DNA of 64,000 bases from Chondrus crispus (taxonomy: Eukaryota > Rhodophyta > Florideophyceae > Gigartinales > Gigartinaceae). This document shows positions 42,194-51,229 of the stretch, one piece after another. Position 1 is the first letter of the stretch. Each line of letters opens with the position of its first letter. The stretch is taken from assembly GCF_000350225.1 (NCBI RefSeq), contig NW_005178923.1, positions 37,866 through 101,865 of the forward strand. The letters run 5' to 3'. Under the pieces are notes generated by a model. The model was not told the DNA's origin. It made no database searches and worked only from the letters and a program-made list of their open reading frames with translations. The position numbers were made by a program, and so were the translations under genes.

Positions 42194-43195
42194 ATGCCCG
42201 CCTCGCGCCTGCGCAGCCTGCGCCGTCTGGTGCATCGCTCGCTCGATCTGCGCGACTCGTTGCGCCCGCACGTCTCGTCCGCTCCGGTGCGCCCCGCCGT
42301 CTTCCCCTCCGCGCCTCTCGTCCCGGCCTTCCCGTCAGGCGGGACCGTCTCGTGCACGCTGGTCCCGGACGCGCTCTCCTTTGTCCGCCAGCGCGCCGAC
42401 GTGCTGCTCGGCGAGTCGCTGCACCGGTGGCGCGCCTTCTCCTCGCGCTCGCCGTCGATGGCGGCGCTCGGCGACGCCGTCCTGCTCTTCCGCGCGGGCT
42501 CGCTGGACCCCACCTCGGCGTCGCGCGTCGTGCGCCATCTGCAGCTTAAGCGCCTCCCGCCCCGCCCGCGGGCGCCGCGCGGCAACGCGCCGCCCCGCCG
42601 CCCCCGCGTCGTCACGAGACTGGCGTCGCCCACCGCCGCCGTCAACGCCGCCACCGGCATGGGGCTCGTCGCGCTCGCCGCACACGAGCAGCGCGTGTCG
42701 TCGGGGCCCGTCTCTTTATTGCGCATATTGTCGTCCACCGACGGGCCGCACCAGCTCGGCATTGGGTGGATCCCGAAGCCGCTCCGCATACTGCTCGCCA
42801 ATTTTGTCATGTGCGCGACGCTGGGCGCTGCTGTGTGGCTCGTCGCGATCAACCCGGCCGCAGTGCCCTGGCTGATCACTGCCGCAGCAGTCTTGTTCGC
42901 GGCTAGACCGGATCTGGACAGCTTTCGGAGGTGGACTAGGCGAGCTGCCCCGAAGGTCGCTCAGCAGAAAGCGCTGCTTGTTGATAAGATCCGGACGAGT
43001 GTGGCGCCGTACATGATGTCGTTCAGACCGCCAATGCTTGATGATTATGCTCTATTTTCTGTCGTTACCGTCGTGGATCATGCTGATTACGTGTATGTGT
43101 ATGCTGGCGTTTTAGGCAGGTGGTGCCTGTTGGGATGGTACAATATCGCCGATGACTACAACTTTGACAAGATTCGCGCCATCTCGGTCAAGTAG
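42194..43195 (+). CDS. Unrecognised protein with two membrane helices
   Basis: A 333-residue protein I cannot place. Residues 1-150 are very Arg-, Pro-, Ser- and Ala-rich with few acidic residues. A mitochondrial or plastid targeting region may be included (MPASRLRSLRRLVHRSLDLR). Two hydrophobic helices follow at about 199-217 and 220-236, with a tight turn between them (INPAAVPW). The C-terminal 95 residues are soluble and aromatic (DDYALFSVVTVVDHADYVYVYAGVLGRWCLLGWYN). Base composition changes strongly along the gene: the first 500 bases are extremely GC-rich and the last 300 are near average. It is divergent from CLC. Confidence 0.68.
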   Translation: MPASRLRSLRRLVHRSLDLRDSLRPHVSSAPVRPAVFPSAPLVPAFPSGGTVSCTLVPDALSFVRQRADVLLGESLHRWRAFSSRSPSMAALGDAVLLFRAGSLDPTSASRVVRHLQLKRLPPRPRAPRGNAPPRRPRVVTRLASPTAAVNAATGMGLVALAAHEQRVSSGPVSLLRILSSTDGPHQLGIGWIPKPLRILLANFVMCATLGAAVWLVAINPAAVPWLITAAAVLFAARPDLDSFRRWTRRAAPKVAQQKALLVDKIRTSVAPYMMSFRPPMLDDYALFSVVTVVDHADYVYVYAGVLGRWCLLGWYNIADDYNFDKIRAISVK

Positions 43196-43891
43196 AAGCT
43201 CAATGTTTTTTGGTGAATGGATTAGAGTCAATTTCTCGTGTACATATCAACGCTAGATCAGTTTTTTAAACTCATTTTAACTCATACAGGACAGGAAAAG
43301 GGAGCAAATGGCGGGAGGCACGCAGGCAATTGCACGTGCTCAACTAGTTGAAATACTAGGCTTTAAGCGTGCGCCCCCTTACTGTCCGTGTCTGGAATTC
43401 TTTCGTCGCTTCTCCTTTCGGGCGTCTTGCAACGAATAACATGTACTGTACGCGTTGACGCTATAGTTGTATCTCTGCTCGCCGGACGCGATGGTAATAA
43501 CCCCGTCCAGCCACACATGCCCATTTCTCATGACCATTTCTCATGACCACCAACACTTTTTGCGCAGAGCAAAAAGTGCCCTTTGTTTTTGCCTCACCGC
43601 CCGTCGAAGCCTCCGTGATAGATAGAGTGGACCAACGCCGGCCAAGTGATCAACGATGCAAAGCCACCTTCTCAAGGATTAATGCGAAAAGTCACCTCCA
43701 GTCGCCGTACACGTGGATAGCTCTACTGTACAATTTCTGTACCCAACCGACATGCGTCGCTCGTTGCCTCGGAGAGAGGAGATTCACAAGCATCTCATGA
43801 TCTGCACCGTCTCTCCGGATCACGCATCCACTCACCGCTAAGCAACTCCTAACCTCTACATCGTGCTTCCCACTCCTCGCACGACACCGCG
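43196..43891. other. Intergenic region
   Basis: About 700 bp. It contains a duplicated CATTTCTCATGAC (about 43522-43548), a 10-bp hairpin (43554-43578) and TAC[A/T]GTA heptamers at 43444 (within GTACTGTAC) and 43734. No gene is supported. Confidence 0.5.
43554..43578. repeat. 10-bp hairpin with 5-nt loop
   Basis: CACTTTTTGC (43554-43563) and its exact reverse complement (43569-43578) flank GCAGA. It lies about 360 bp after the stop at 43195, so it is unlikely to be a terminator. Role unknown. Confidence 0.8.
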
Positions 43892-44119
43892 ATGGAGCCG
43901 AAGTGGAGGGCGCTCGAGTCGCGCCCCGTGAGCAATGCAGAGGCGGCGTCAATCCTGAGAGACTACGTGCGCAAGGCGGGCAGCGTCTCAACCGCCCCGG
44001 CCGACACAGAAGGCTCTGGGCGAGCGGCAGGGACGAAGAGAAACATTGCCAACGACATACGCAAGCTTTCGCACGCCGTAGAGGCGCTAGCCGCCAGAGA
44101 GGAGAAGCCGAGATCCTGA
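43892..44119 (+). CDS. Small helical hypothetical protein
   Basis: A 75-residue protein: MEPKWRALESRPVSNAEAASILRDYVRK, a Gly/Thr/Ser linker, then a second helix NDIRKLSHAVEALAAREE. It has no membrane segment or signal. The wording RPVSNAEAASIL faintly recalls helices of RNA polymerase Rpb4/Rpc9-type subunits, but the protein is too short and the similarity too weak to assign. Well-behaved composition and an ATG in good context suggest a real gene. Confidence 0.5.
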   Translation: MEPKWRALESRPVSNAEAASILRDYVRKAGSVSTAPADTEGSGRAAGTKRNIANDIRKLSHAVEALAAREEKPRS

Positions 44120-44491
44120 GCCCTTCGCCTGGTGTCCAGAATTGTACGGTGCTCTGTAGACGAGTGCGGGTGGCTGGCCGCGCGCACGACTGTTTAAGCG
44201 ACCGCTACGCACCCACGCTTGCGTTGCCGACGTCCATTCCATAATGGCGGTCGCCCGGTAAACCCTGGTAACCTCTCCAGAACGGATAGGACATCGGCGC
44301 AGCGAAGGGTTGTATAGCTGTTGGAAGGTAGTATCTGGCATCTGTCCTTGCCTCATGCGTCATACGACGCAAGGAGACTACAGAGCCACTTTCCGACTTC
44401 CGTCACCGTCACTCCTGGCCTCAATCGACATGGCGAACACAACACAAGCGTCCACCCTGTCTTCTGCTGTTTACTTGTACAATCACGGTCG
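44120..44491. other. Intergenic region between convergent genes
   Basis: About 370 bp between the convergent small gene and the large disordered-protein gene. No features seen. Confidence 0.5.
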
Positions 44492-47293
44492 TTATCCTAG
44501 TCGCGAGCGCAGATTTGACAGGCGCTTACCACCCCGCGCCTTCTTGGCACCCCCTGACTGTTTACGCCCTCGTTTTTCTTGAAACCAGTTCTCCCGGTTT
44601 TTTCCCCGATAGTTAAACTGAAACTCCCCCCGCATTGCCTGCTCCGTCACAACTTTCGCCTTTCTATCCCGACCCAGTTGGTCTCCGACAATCTGCCTTG
44701 AAAACCTGTTGAATACGTTTCGATTGAAAGACGACGATAGTCCCAACTCCTGCCCGCCCACAATTTCACGCCCTTGTTGCTGCGCCTCAGTCACGTGGTC
44801 CATTAGGGCTTCCTCACCAATTCGCTCCTTCATTTGATGCACTGTTTCGCCTGCATTGCATAGCACCACCAAATTAAACGGTGGCGGAGTGTCGTCATCG
44901 CCGCCCGCTGAAAGCACCGCGTCACTCGCGTCAGCGCTTTCTGACCCCGAGTGAACCGAATATGAATCCCGAATTTCATCGACATTGACGGGCGAGTCTG
45001 ATCGCTCAACATCAACCAGCGCGCAGCTTTCGTCATCATCAGCAAGATCAACAACTTCCTCACACGCTACTTTTCGTCTTTGTTTCTTACCCCATTTACC
45101 ATTTTGCTGGACTGCAGCACTCTTACGATGCTGGGACACGGCGATACCAGGCAATACGCGATCATACTCTTCCTCTCCATCGAGACTTCTTAGGATGTTA
45201 CGGCACACGGGTTTGATTGCCGCAGTTGTGTGTCGCTCGGGAGCACGCGGACCATCGTTAGGTGCTGAACTGAGGCGTTCAGCTTCTTCTGATGATAGTG
45301 CTCGGAGATCACCACTTGAACTGGAAAAGCCTTCAATATCTTGTTCATAATACCATTCTGATCCCCCTGCGTTCTTCGGTGTCGACTGAGTCGGCTGGTT
45401 CCTTCGTTTCGATCGCGTTTGTGCTGGTGATGCGGATGGTGGAATCTGCTTAATGGGCTCTGTGGATCGAGAAAAGGCCGGCTCATCGCTGTCCTCCAGC
45501 GAAACAAGACGCTGTAGACGTCGGCGCTTTTTCGTTGAAGGCGGTGATGGAGTTCCGCCAAGCAGCAGCGGCGAAATAGAGTTAAAGGCCCCTCTTGTGG
45601 CGCGGACTGACCGCATTGGAGTCCGCGACTTGTCCCGGTTCTGCGGTGTGTTCGGCAACGGTGAGGGCGAAGACTCTGGCGTGATAACGACTCTTTTGCG
45701 ACGCTTCCTGCTAGGCGGGTGATGAGGTGTTGACGCTGGCGATGGCGACCGTTCGGACCGCACCCTGATGATAGCTTCAGTACCGCTTCTACCATCATCT
45801 GCATGTCCAGGCAGCTTCTCACCCACAGTGTCATCCATGTGTGGAACAGGAGCCACCGGCTCGTGGCGAGACGCTTCGGTCTTCATGCCCGCGCATGTCC
45901 CATGGGGCCCCACTTGCCCATCCCAGGATTTTTCCTCGTCGTCCTCCAGGGATATGATTCCTTCATCGATATGTTCCTTCTCAGTGTCAGTCAGTCCAGC
46001 ATCTGGCTCCTTAGGCTTAGCCACCTTCCGTCCAGATGAGTTTGCTGTTCCATGTTTGCTGCATATATCACGCTTCGCATGGCGACTCGGTGAGGGGGTT
46101 CTTGTGCAAATTTTTGCACCAGGCGAATCACAGTCAAACACTGATTTTCCGATAAAGGCCGTTTCCTTTGGAGCATGCACTCGGGCGATCAGCCGAGAAT
46201 TTACCGCGCTGTTGAGAGCTGTCGCATTAACAGCTGCCATCTCGCCCACGGATAGTTGCGCAGAGGATTTCTTCCGCCAAGCTTTCCGAGGTTTTCCTGT
46301 CTTTGAACCATTGTTCTTCACAACCAAAGAGTCGTCACTGTCCGAATCAAACAGTCTCGGCACAACGTGAGGCCTTCTGCTCGGAGGCGTGCTTGTCTCG
46401 CCAGGGCCAACGCCACTAGTTACTGATTTGCGGGGTGCATTCTTGCAATGAGAAGGGAAACGCCTGCCTATGGCAAGTTCATCGGGTGTTTTGAAATTGT
46501 CTTTCGCATGGCGCTTATCGATGGGTGTGACCATACTCAGAGCGAGAGATATTCTGCGTTCCCTTCTAGAGCGCTTAATATCGGGACTGTTTAGTTCAGA
46601 GTCCCCGTCTTCTTTAGCGGACATTTCCTCATCCTCATCGGTGGTGAGTTCCTCACCTTCGTCCGTTTCCGACATCTCAAGTTTGTTACCTTCCAAAACG
46701 ACTATCTTGCAATCCTCCTCAGCATCAGTCGCTGTCCCATTCGCTTTGCGCACGACTTCCTGAGTTTCATCACACGTACCGTCATAATCAAAGACAAGCT
46801 TCCGTGCAGGAATCTTTACCGCGCTCCCCCTACGTCGGCCCTTTTTGGCGGAGCGTTTCATCATAGATCCACGGTCATCCCTCAAACCGGAAGGCATGTT
46901 CTTCCGCGCCGTGCTTGGCCTTTCACCTGCCACATGATGTCGAACTGAGTCGGGTTCGAAGTCTGATTCACTATCGTGGGCCCTACACTCATCTTCATAT
47001 TGAAGGTGGGGGCTTATCCCCTTCCCATTTGAGACACGCTCACCGACCTCCCACGCGTCATCGGCTGGTGAGCTGCTTGGAGCCTGTCGTTTGGGCCTCG
47101 GCTGGGCCTGAAGAAAAAAAGGAGTTGCTGAGGGACGGGGCAACGGGCGCATAGCCTTCGGTTGAGAACTGGGGCGCCGCGGGAGAGGATGGGATGTCGC
47201 GGCAGAGGGTGCATCTGCGGTGGAGGGCATGCGCTTCGCAAAGCTTGTCAGGCTCGTTTGAACTTTCTTATCACCGCCGCGGCGCAGAGGCAT
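44492..47293 (-). CDS. Large disordered nuclear protein with PIP-like box
   Basis: A single-exon, 933-residue protein I do not recognise. The N-terminus reads KKVQTSLTSFAKR. This resembles the PCNA-binding PIP box (Gln12, Leu15, Phe18), though the final aromatic is Ala, and such boxes near the N-terminus occur in replication and repair enzymes. Residues about 30-800 are charged and Ser-rich, with repeated basic clusters followed by acidic Ser-Asp/Glu blocks (FDSDSDDSLVV, SLEDSDEPAF, DLADDDESC), typical of a disordered nuclear protein under CK2 control. The last 120 residues look folded: NLVVLCNAGETVHQMKERIGEEALMDHV, then SFNRNVFNRFSRQIVGDQLGR and FNYRGKNRENWFQEK. That C-terminal module is the part to use for identification. 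Function unknown. Confidence 0.75.
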   Translation of the reverse strand: MPLRRGGDKKVQTSLTSFAKRMPSTADAPSAATSHPLPRRPSSQPKAMRPLPRPSATPFFLQAQPRPKRQAPSSSPADDAWEVGERVSNGKGISPHLQYEDECRAHDSESDFEPDSVRHHVAGERPSTARKNMPSGLRDDRGSMMKRSAKKGRRRGSAVKIPARKLVFDYDGTCDETQEVVRKANGTATDAEEDCKIVVLEGNKLEMSETDEGEELTTDEDEEMSAKEDGDSELNSPDIKRSRRERRISLALSMVTPIDKRHAKDNFKTPDELAIGRRFPSHCKNAPRKSVTSGVGPGETSTPPSRRPHVVPRLFDSDSDDSLVVKNNGSKTGKPRKAWRKKSSAQLSVGEMAAVNATALNSAVNSRLIARVHAPKETAFIGKSVFDCDSPGAKICTRTPSPSRHAKRDICSKHGTANSSGRKVAKPKEPDAGLTDTEKEHIDEGIISLEDDEEKSWDGQVGPHGTCAGMKTEASRHEPVAPVPHMDDTVGEKLPGHADDGRSGTEAIIRVRSERSPSPASTPHHPPSRKRRKRVVITPESSPSPLPNTPQNRDKSRTPMRSVRATRGAFNSISPLLLGGTPSPPSTKKRRRLQRLVSLEDSDEPAFSRSTEPIKQIPPSASPAQTRSKRRNQPTQSTPKNAGGSEWYYEQDIEGFSSSSGDLRALSSEEAERLSSAPNDGPRAPERHTTAAIKPVCRNILRSLDGEEEYDRVLPGIAVSQHRKSAAVQQNGKWGKKQRRKVACEEVVDLADDDESCALVDVERSDSPVNVDEIRDSYSVHSGSESADASDAVLSAGGDDDTPPPFNLVVLCNAGETVHQMKERIGEEALMDHVTEAQQQGREIVGGQELGLSSSFNRNVFNRFSRQIVGDQLGRDRKAKVVTEQAMRGEFQFNYRGKNRENWFQEKRGRKQSGGAKKARGGKRLSNLRSRLG

Positions 47294-49028
47294 CCTGGGC
47301 GACCAAAACTTGCTTCAAGGCCAGGCGTTGTGATTCAAGAAGAAGATTGCATGAAGCTTGTTGATGTGCGACGGGAAGCCGGGAGGGGGGGGAGGGGGGG
47401 GATGAAAACGAGTCCGACCATGCTTGGTCATGAGCAGGTATCGCTGCTCTGTTTGAATTATCGGTGATTGCTTTTGGCGGGAGCCCTTGGTTTCGAATTT
47501 AGAGATTGGATCACAAAGTGATTTCTGTACAGGAATTGCATTGGATCACGTTAAGGTGCCTGTGATATGATAAAACAGGCCATGATGTACACGTGTTACT
47601 TCGAGTACGAGCGGGATTGCTTCAGGGAATGGAATTCATGCACGGGATCGTGAGGGGTATCTCAGAGGACAGGGGGTGAGGAGGGGTGTTACAGGACTGG
47701 GGAGCGCCCAAGAGACAGCGGAGGGAAGTGACTTGAGATGCATCATGAGGGAATTAAAGGTGCCTACTGAGTCGCCTGGGAAGAATTGTAATGAAATTCA
47801 AGAGTTGCATCAATTATGGGCTTGTCTCTGAAGCTGACAGTCAAGCCCCAAGGGGTTTGTGTTTTCGATCAGTCATTCATGAGCTAATGCTCCCATGGAC
47901 CTCGTATAAGACAAAATCTGTCTAGAAGACTTCATTTTGCCCCACGCGAGCTCAACCTTCGCCAGGGCTATCCTTTTCGTGGCGAAAGTACACAAAGAAT
48001 TCGCTGCCTTAGAATATCACTATCCTCTGAAGGGTATCAACTACACCCGCATAACCTCTCGCACTGTACAACATCTGAAGAGCAGTCTTGAATACATGGA
48101 GAGGCGTAGAATTTAATGGGTTTTAAATTATGAGATGGAATTCCAGGGGTGAACTTTATTTTGCACATATCCAAGAAACAGAGAGAGAGAGTCAAGGATA
48201 TTGTATTCAGAGTGCTACGATAGAAGTTCCTAAAATTGCACGGGAAGGACGGGCACTTTCCATTGGGATGGGGCCTGTCGCAGGACTCCGTCCCAGTGCT
48301 TGGGCCTTTTCCATTCTCATGGAGCAAACGAAGGCCCAGAAAAAGGAAGGTGAGGTGCAAACAGCTAATGTAATCAGTTTTGACTTCATTCACTCCCTTT
48401 GTAGAGAGCAATCTCGCTTCAGAATGTGCTGGTTGGTCTTTGAGCATGTCTCGGCGTGTTCCTCCCTTCACCTCTGTGCACTGCCGAATCCAGAATTGTA
48501 CCAATCCGGACTTCAGACTCTAACAACAAGAACAAGAACCATGTTCTCTGCATCGGCACTGTATTTCTTTATGGGAGCAAAAGCTTCTTCTGTACCGAAG
48601 AGGTTCCCGTGCCGCGACTTGTGGATATAAATCCGGTTTCTCATACAGTAAGATACGTACGGTTCCTAATAGTGGGTGCTATCTACAGAGCATTCAGGTA
48701 CCTTTGATAGTGGCATCGACAGGATGAGAGATGCAGTATTTCGATCTTCATAAACTTGTTCAAATCTAGTTCCGCCTCTTCTATAATAGATAGCGCTCGC
48801 TTCAATTTCTTCTGAAGACGCTCTCAATATAAACCTTATTTCAATTACTTTGCCTAGCCTGCGATGGATTTAAAATGTGACTTCACAAATGCTCGTCTTT
48901 AATAAACAAAGCTCGTCTAGTCACTCCAACTGCAAAACACGACAGAGAACCGACGCGGAGCAGGCAGATGTTAATTACCGAGTTTATGGAGGTCGATATG
49001 ACAATGTCACAGACTAATGCTGTTTCGA
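47294..49028. other. Gene-poor intergenic region
   Basis: About 1.7 kb with no supported gene. Near 47380-47401 the plus strand is very G-rich. The open frame at 48130-48630 has no recognisable content and AT-rich composition unlike the genes here. A TAC[A/T]GTA heptamer occurs at 48644. Confidence 0.5.
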
Positions 49029-49085
49029 AATAGTGTCGCTTTTTTGGCTAACACACAGAGTGGCACTAATGGTTAGGGCCCCCAG
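49029..49085. mobile_element. Solitary pogo-like transposon terminus
   Basis: This 57-bp stretch resembles the right end of the element at 19070-19911: an AATAGTGTCGC motif, then ACACACAGAGTGGCACTAAT, then GGTTAGGG, ending CAG before TA. The counterpart reads ACACAGGGCGGCACTAAT then GCGTAGGG, ending CTG before TA. No matching second end is visible nearby, so it is a solo, diverged terminus, about 220 bp from a different, intact-ended element. Confidence 0.6.
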
Positions 49086-49303
49086 TATGTACGGTAGACC
49101 ACAGGAAAAGGAAACAGTGCAACCCGTGTGAAACTTAGGCAATGTTCACGGAAGTATCCAAGTACCGTACAGTACTTAGCTCAAAAAGCCTCTCCTCGGA
49201 CCACCTCCCGTATCTCGAGATTTTTTTGAGTTGCAACATCCACTCACTGCACTGCGTGTGAAGCATTTCCATGCGTGTGATGTCCCACTTTTTCTACGAA
49301 GTA

Positions 49304-50137
49304 CAGAGAAAAATCTCGATACAGTGACCCCTAAAGGTGGCGACCCGGAAAGGCCATTAGGGTCACTGTACCGGTGGGGGTCACTGTACTGGAGCTGGAT
49401 GCAGGTGCCCCGCAACGGCCCCAAACAGGGGACAGCGAATGGACGGGAAACAACATGCATTTATTAATGAGCGACTGGCAAGAGTTGGCACGATTGAACG
49501 TGGTAGAAAGTTTTAGTAATGGAGATTTGCAGGAGTTTAGCAGGATGGAAGATGGCCTGGATATTTGCGTGCCAGTTTCAAGCGACAATGCGCTTGATGA
49601 AGCTGTTTCTACTGCCATGGAAGAGGTCCGAGGGCCTACGGAGCAGTCTGACTCAGACTCCGGGGCAGATGCACAAAGAGAAGAAGAGCGCTGTGAGGCA
49701 AAGAAGCCCTCTCTAAATCGTTTGCAGGCAGCAGCTGTGGCTTTGAGAAAGGAGGCAAATTTATTTGCCCAGAGTGAGCATCCATTCTCAAAATCCATGA
49801 GGGATGATTTTCTGGCACTTTTGGACTTTGAGATAGAGAACATTGTTGGCTATCGCAAGCGCTGTCGTCGTCAGTCAACGGTCGACTCATTTTTTCCGAG
49901 CTCGTCACGTGAGTGACCTTACAAATTTTAATTAAAAATATACTTTTTCTACAGTGACCCACTGCAAATACGGGTCACTCAACAGGAAAGGTCACTGTAG
50001 TGAGGGGGTCACTGTAGAAAACGAAAGTGGGCTTTGTGGGCACACAGGGCAATGGTGGCAAGAATTTTCTGGCCATCGGTCACTGTACCGAGGGGGGTCA
50101 CTGTCACGAGCGGTCACTGTATCGAGATTTTTCTCTG
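49304..50137. mobile_element. Pogo-like miniature transposon with perfect TIRs and TA duplication
   Basis: An 834-bp element. Its ends are perfect inverted repeats: left CAGAGAAAAATCTCGATACAGTGACC (26 bases from 49304) and its exact reverse complement ending at 50137, each flanked by TA (49302-49303 and 50138-50139). Inside both ends are multiple subterminal copies of GGTCACTGTA, three or so on the left and about six on the right. It carries only a short reading frame for a transposase C-terminus (49455-49916). Perfect ends imply recent mobility, using a transposase encoded elsewhere. TA target, CAG/CTG termini and transposase tail all point to the pogo/Tigger branch of Tc1/mariner. Confidence 0.92.
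49455..49916 (+). pseudogene. Pogo-type transposase C-terminal fragment with PIP box
   Basis: A 153-residue open frame from the first ATG; the frame is open further upstream through the subterminal repeats. It lacks both the DNA-binding HTH and the DDE catalytic domain. What remains is an acidic linker (EQSDSDSGADAQREEE), a helical segment (LNRLQAAAVALRKEANLF to LALLDFEIENIV) and the terminal QSTVDSFFPSS. QSTVDSFF (residues 140-147) is an exact PCNA-interacting PIP box (Gln, Val, Phe, Phe). The fragment is uninterrupted by stops. It is a deletion derivative of a transposase, unless the tail itself is used. Confidence 0.8.
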
Positions 50138-50936
50138 TACCTCCATCCTTTTAGTTCTCGTTCTCTGTTGTCTGCTTCTTATCCCTTCGAGGGTTGCTCA
50201 GTTAAATAGTTGTAAACGTTCTCTTGCTTATTGTTTTCGGATACTGTAGCTCGCACTGTTCCCCATTCTTCGTTCGTTTGATCCCGCTACCATCTGCGCT
50301 AACTACTACGTTGCACCGTTATTCGGTCCTACAAGCATGCGTTTCTTAACCCGCCATTCTCACCCGCTCTTGTTTTGATCTTGAACATGCCCCTTCATTA
50401 TAGGAGGCAACTATTGACTTATTGATTAGATTGTATGCTTCAGTGGAATGACTTTCCAGCACGAACTCTAAAACCGAGTTCTAGCATGAATCACTTTAAG
50501 CTGTCTCGTTTTCATATTTATCTATTGTGGCATCGATACCGTGAGACTACATCGAATGCTTTAACCTGGAGGCAGAGCGAAGTTCGATGTTGATGATATT
50601 GCTATTTAATCTTGAAGCAAAACTTTTTCGAAGTGTACAGTAGTGAAATCAATTCCTGGCATGGAAAAGTCCAACAAGAGGAAGACTCCTAACTGGTTCG
50701 GGCTGGGGCTCTCACATGCAATCCAGTGAAGACTTGAAAACCACATACTGTATGTGCACCTACACGTTCAACTTCCAGGGCTAGGATCTTGTGAGGTCTG
50801 AGACACGATATTGTTCCAGAGTTGGAATAGAAAAATTCATCTGCGGTCCATATTCTTGGTGCAGAAAGAGGCACGGCTGCGGTACTTTGGATTGGTATCG
50901 ATAATTATGCTAGCCTTCCAGCAAAAAGGGGCAATT
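50138..50936. other. Intergenic region
   Basis: About 800 bp of AT-rich DNA between the pogo-like element and the LTR-like segment. TAC[A/T]GTA heptamers occur at 50242, 50636 and 50746. No gene is supported. Confidence 0.5.
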
Positions 50937-51229
50937 TGTGAGCTCGTGTAGCCTCCCGATCAACACGTGCACGCCGCACGATTAACACGTGCACGCCGCA
51001 CGATCAACACGTGCATGCCGCAGTATACTTGGCACGAAGTCAACTGCCTCCTCCGTAACCGAAGCAGAGAGTTTTAAAGAAGTTTGTAGTGACCGACACG
51101 GTCTCACTACCACGCCAAGGTCGCAGCCTTAGCCCTTCTGCGTGCTCAATAAAATCCTTTCTTTATTTTCAACTACTGTTGCTTATAGCACATCTATTGT
51201 ACGTGCTGTTCCAGCTACGGATTGTATCG
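50937..51229 (+). mobile_element. LTR-like segment (possible solo LTR)
   Basis: The order of signals resembles a retrotransposon LTR or an orphan Pol II unit. It begins TGTGAGCTCG, has a three-copy G-box array (50957-51022), then a GC-balanced stretch and a polyadenylation signal CAATAAAATCC (about 51147-51157) followed by a T-rich element. No matching second LTR, reverse-transcriptase frame or clear target-site duplication is visible, so boundaries are guesses. A promoter with its short non-coding transcript is an equal alternative. Confidence 0.35.
50957..51022 (+). repeat. Three tandem 22-bp repeats, each with a CACGTG G-box
   Basis: Units 50957-50978, 50979-51000 and 51001-51022 differ by one base each from the consensus and each contains AACACGTGCA. 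CACGTG is the palindromic G-box/E-box bound by bHLH and bZIP factors. A regular array at 22-bp spacing (about two helix turns) is typical of an enhancer. There is no evidence of protein coding, and the repeats are contiguous, so this is not a CRISPR. Confidence 0.9.

Noticed and set aside
43892..44119. RNA polymerase Rpb4/Rpc9-type subunit
   Set aside because: Similarity is limited to a few residues and the protein is much too short.
48130..48630. 166-codon plus-strand open frame
   Set aside because: No recognisable domain and AT-rich, low-quality composition; overlaps an equally long frame on the other strand.
50957..51022. CRISPR-like regular repeats
   Set aside because: Units are directly adjacent with no spacers, and the genome is eukaryotic.
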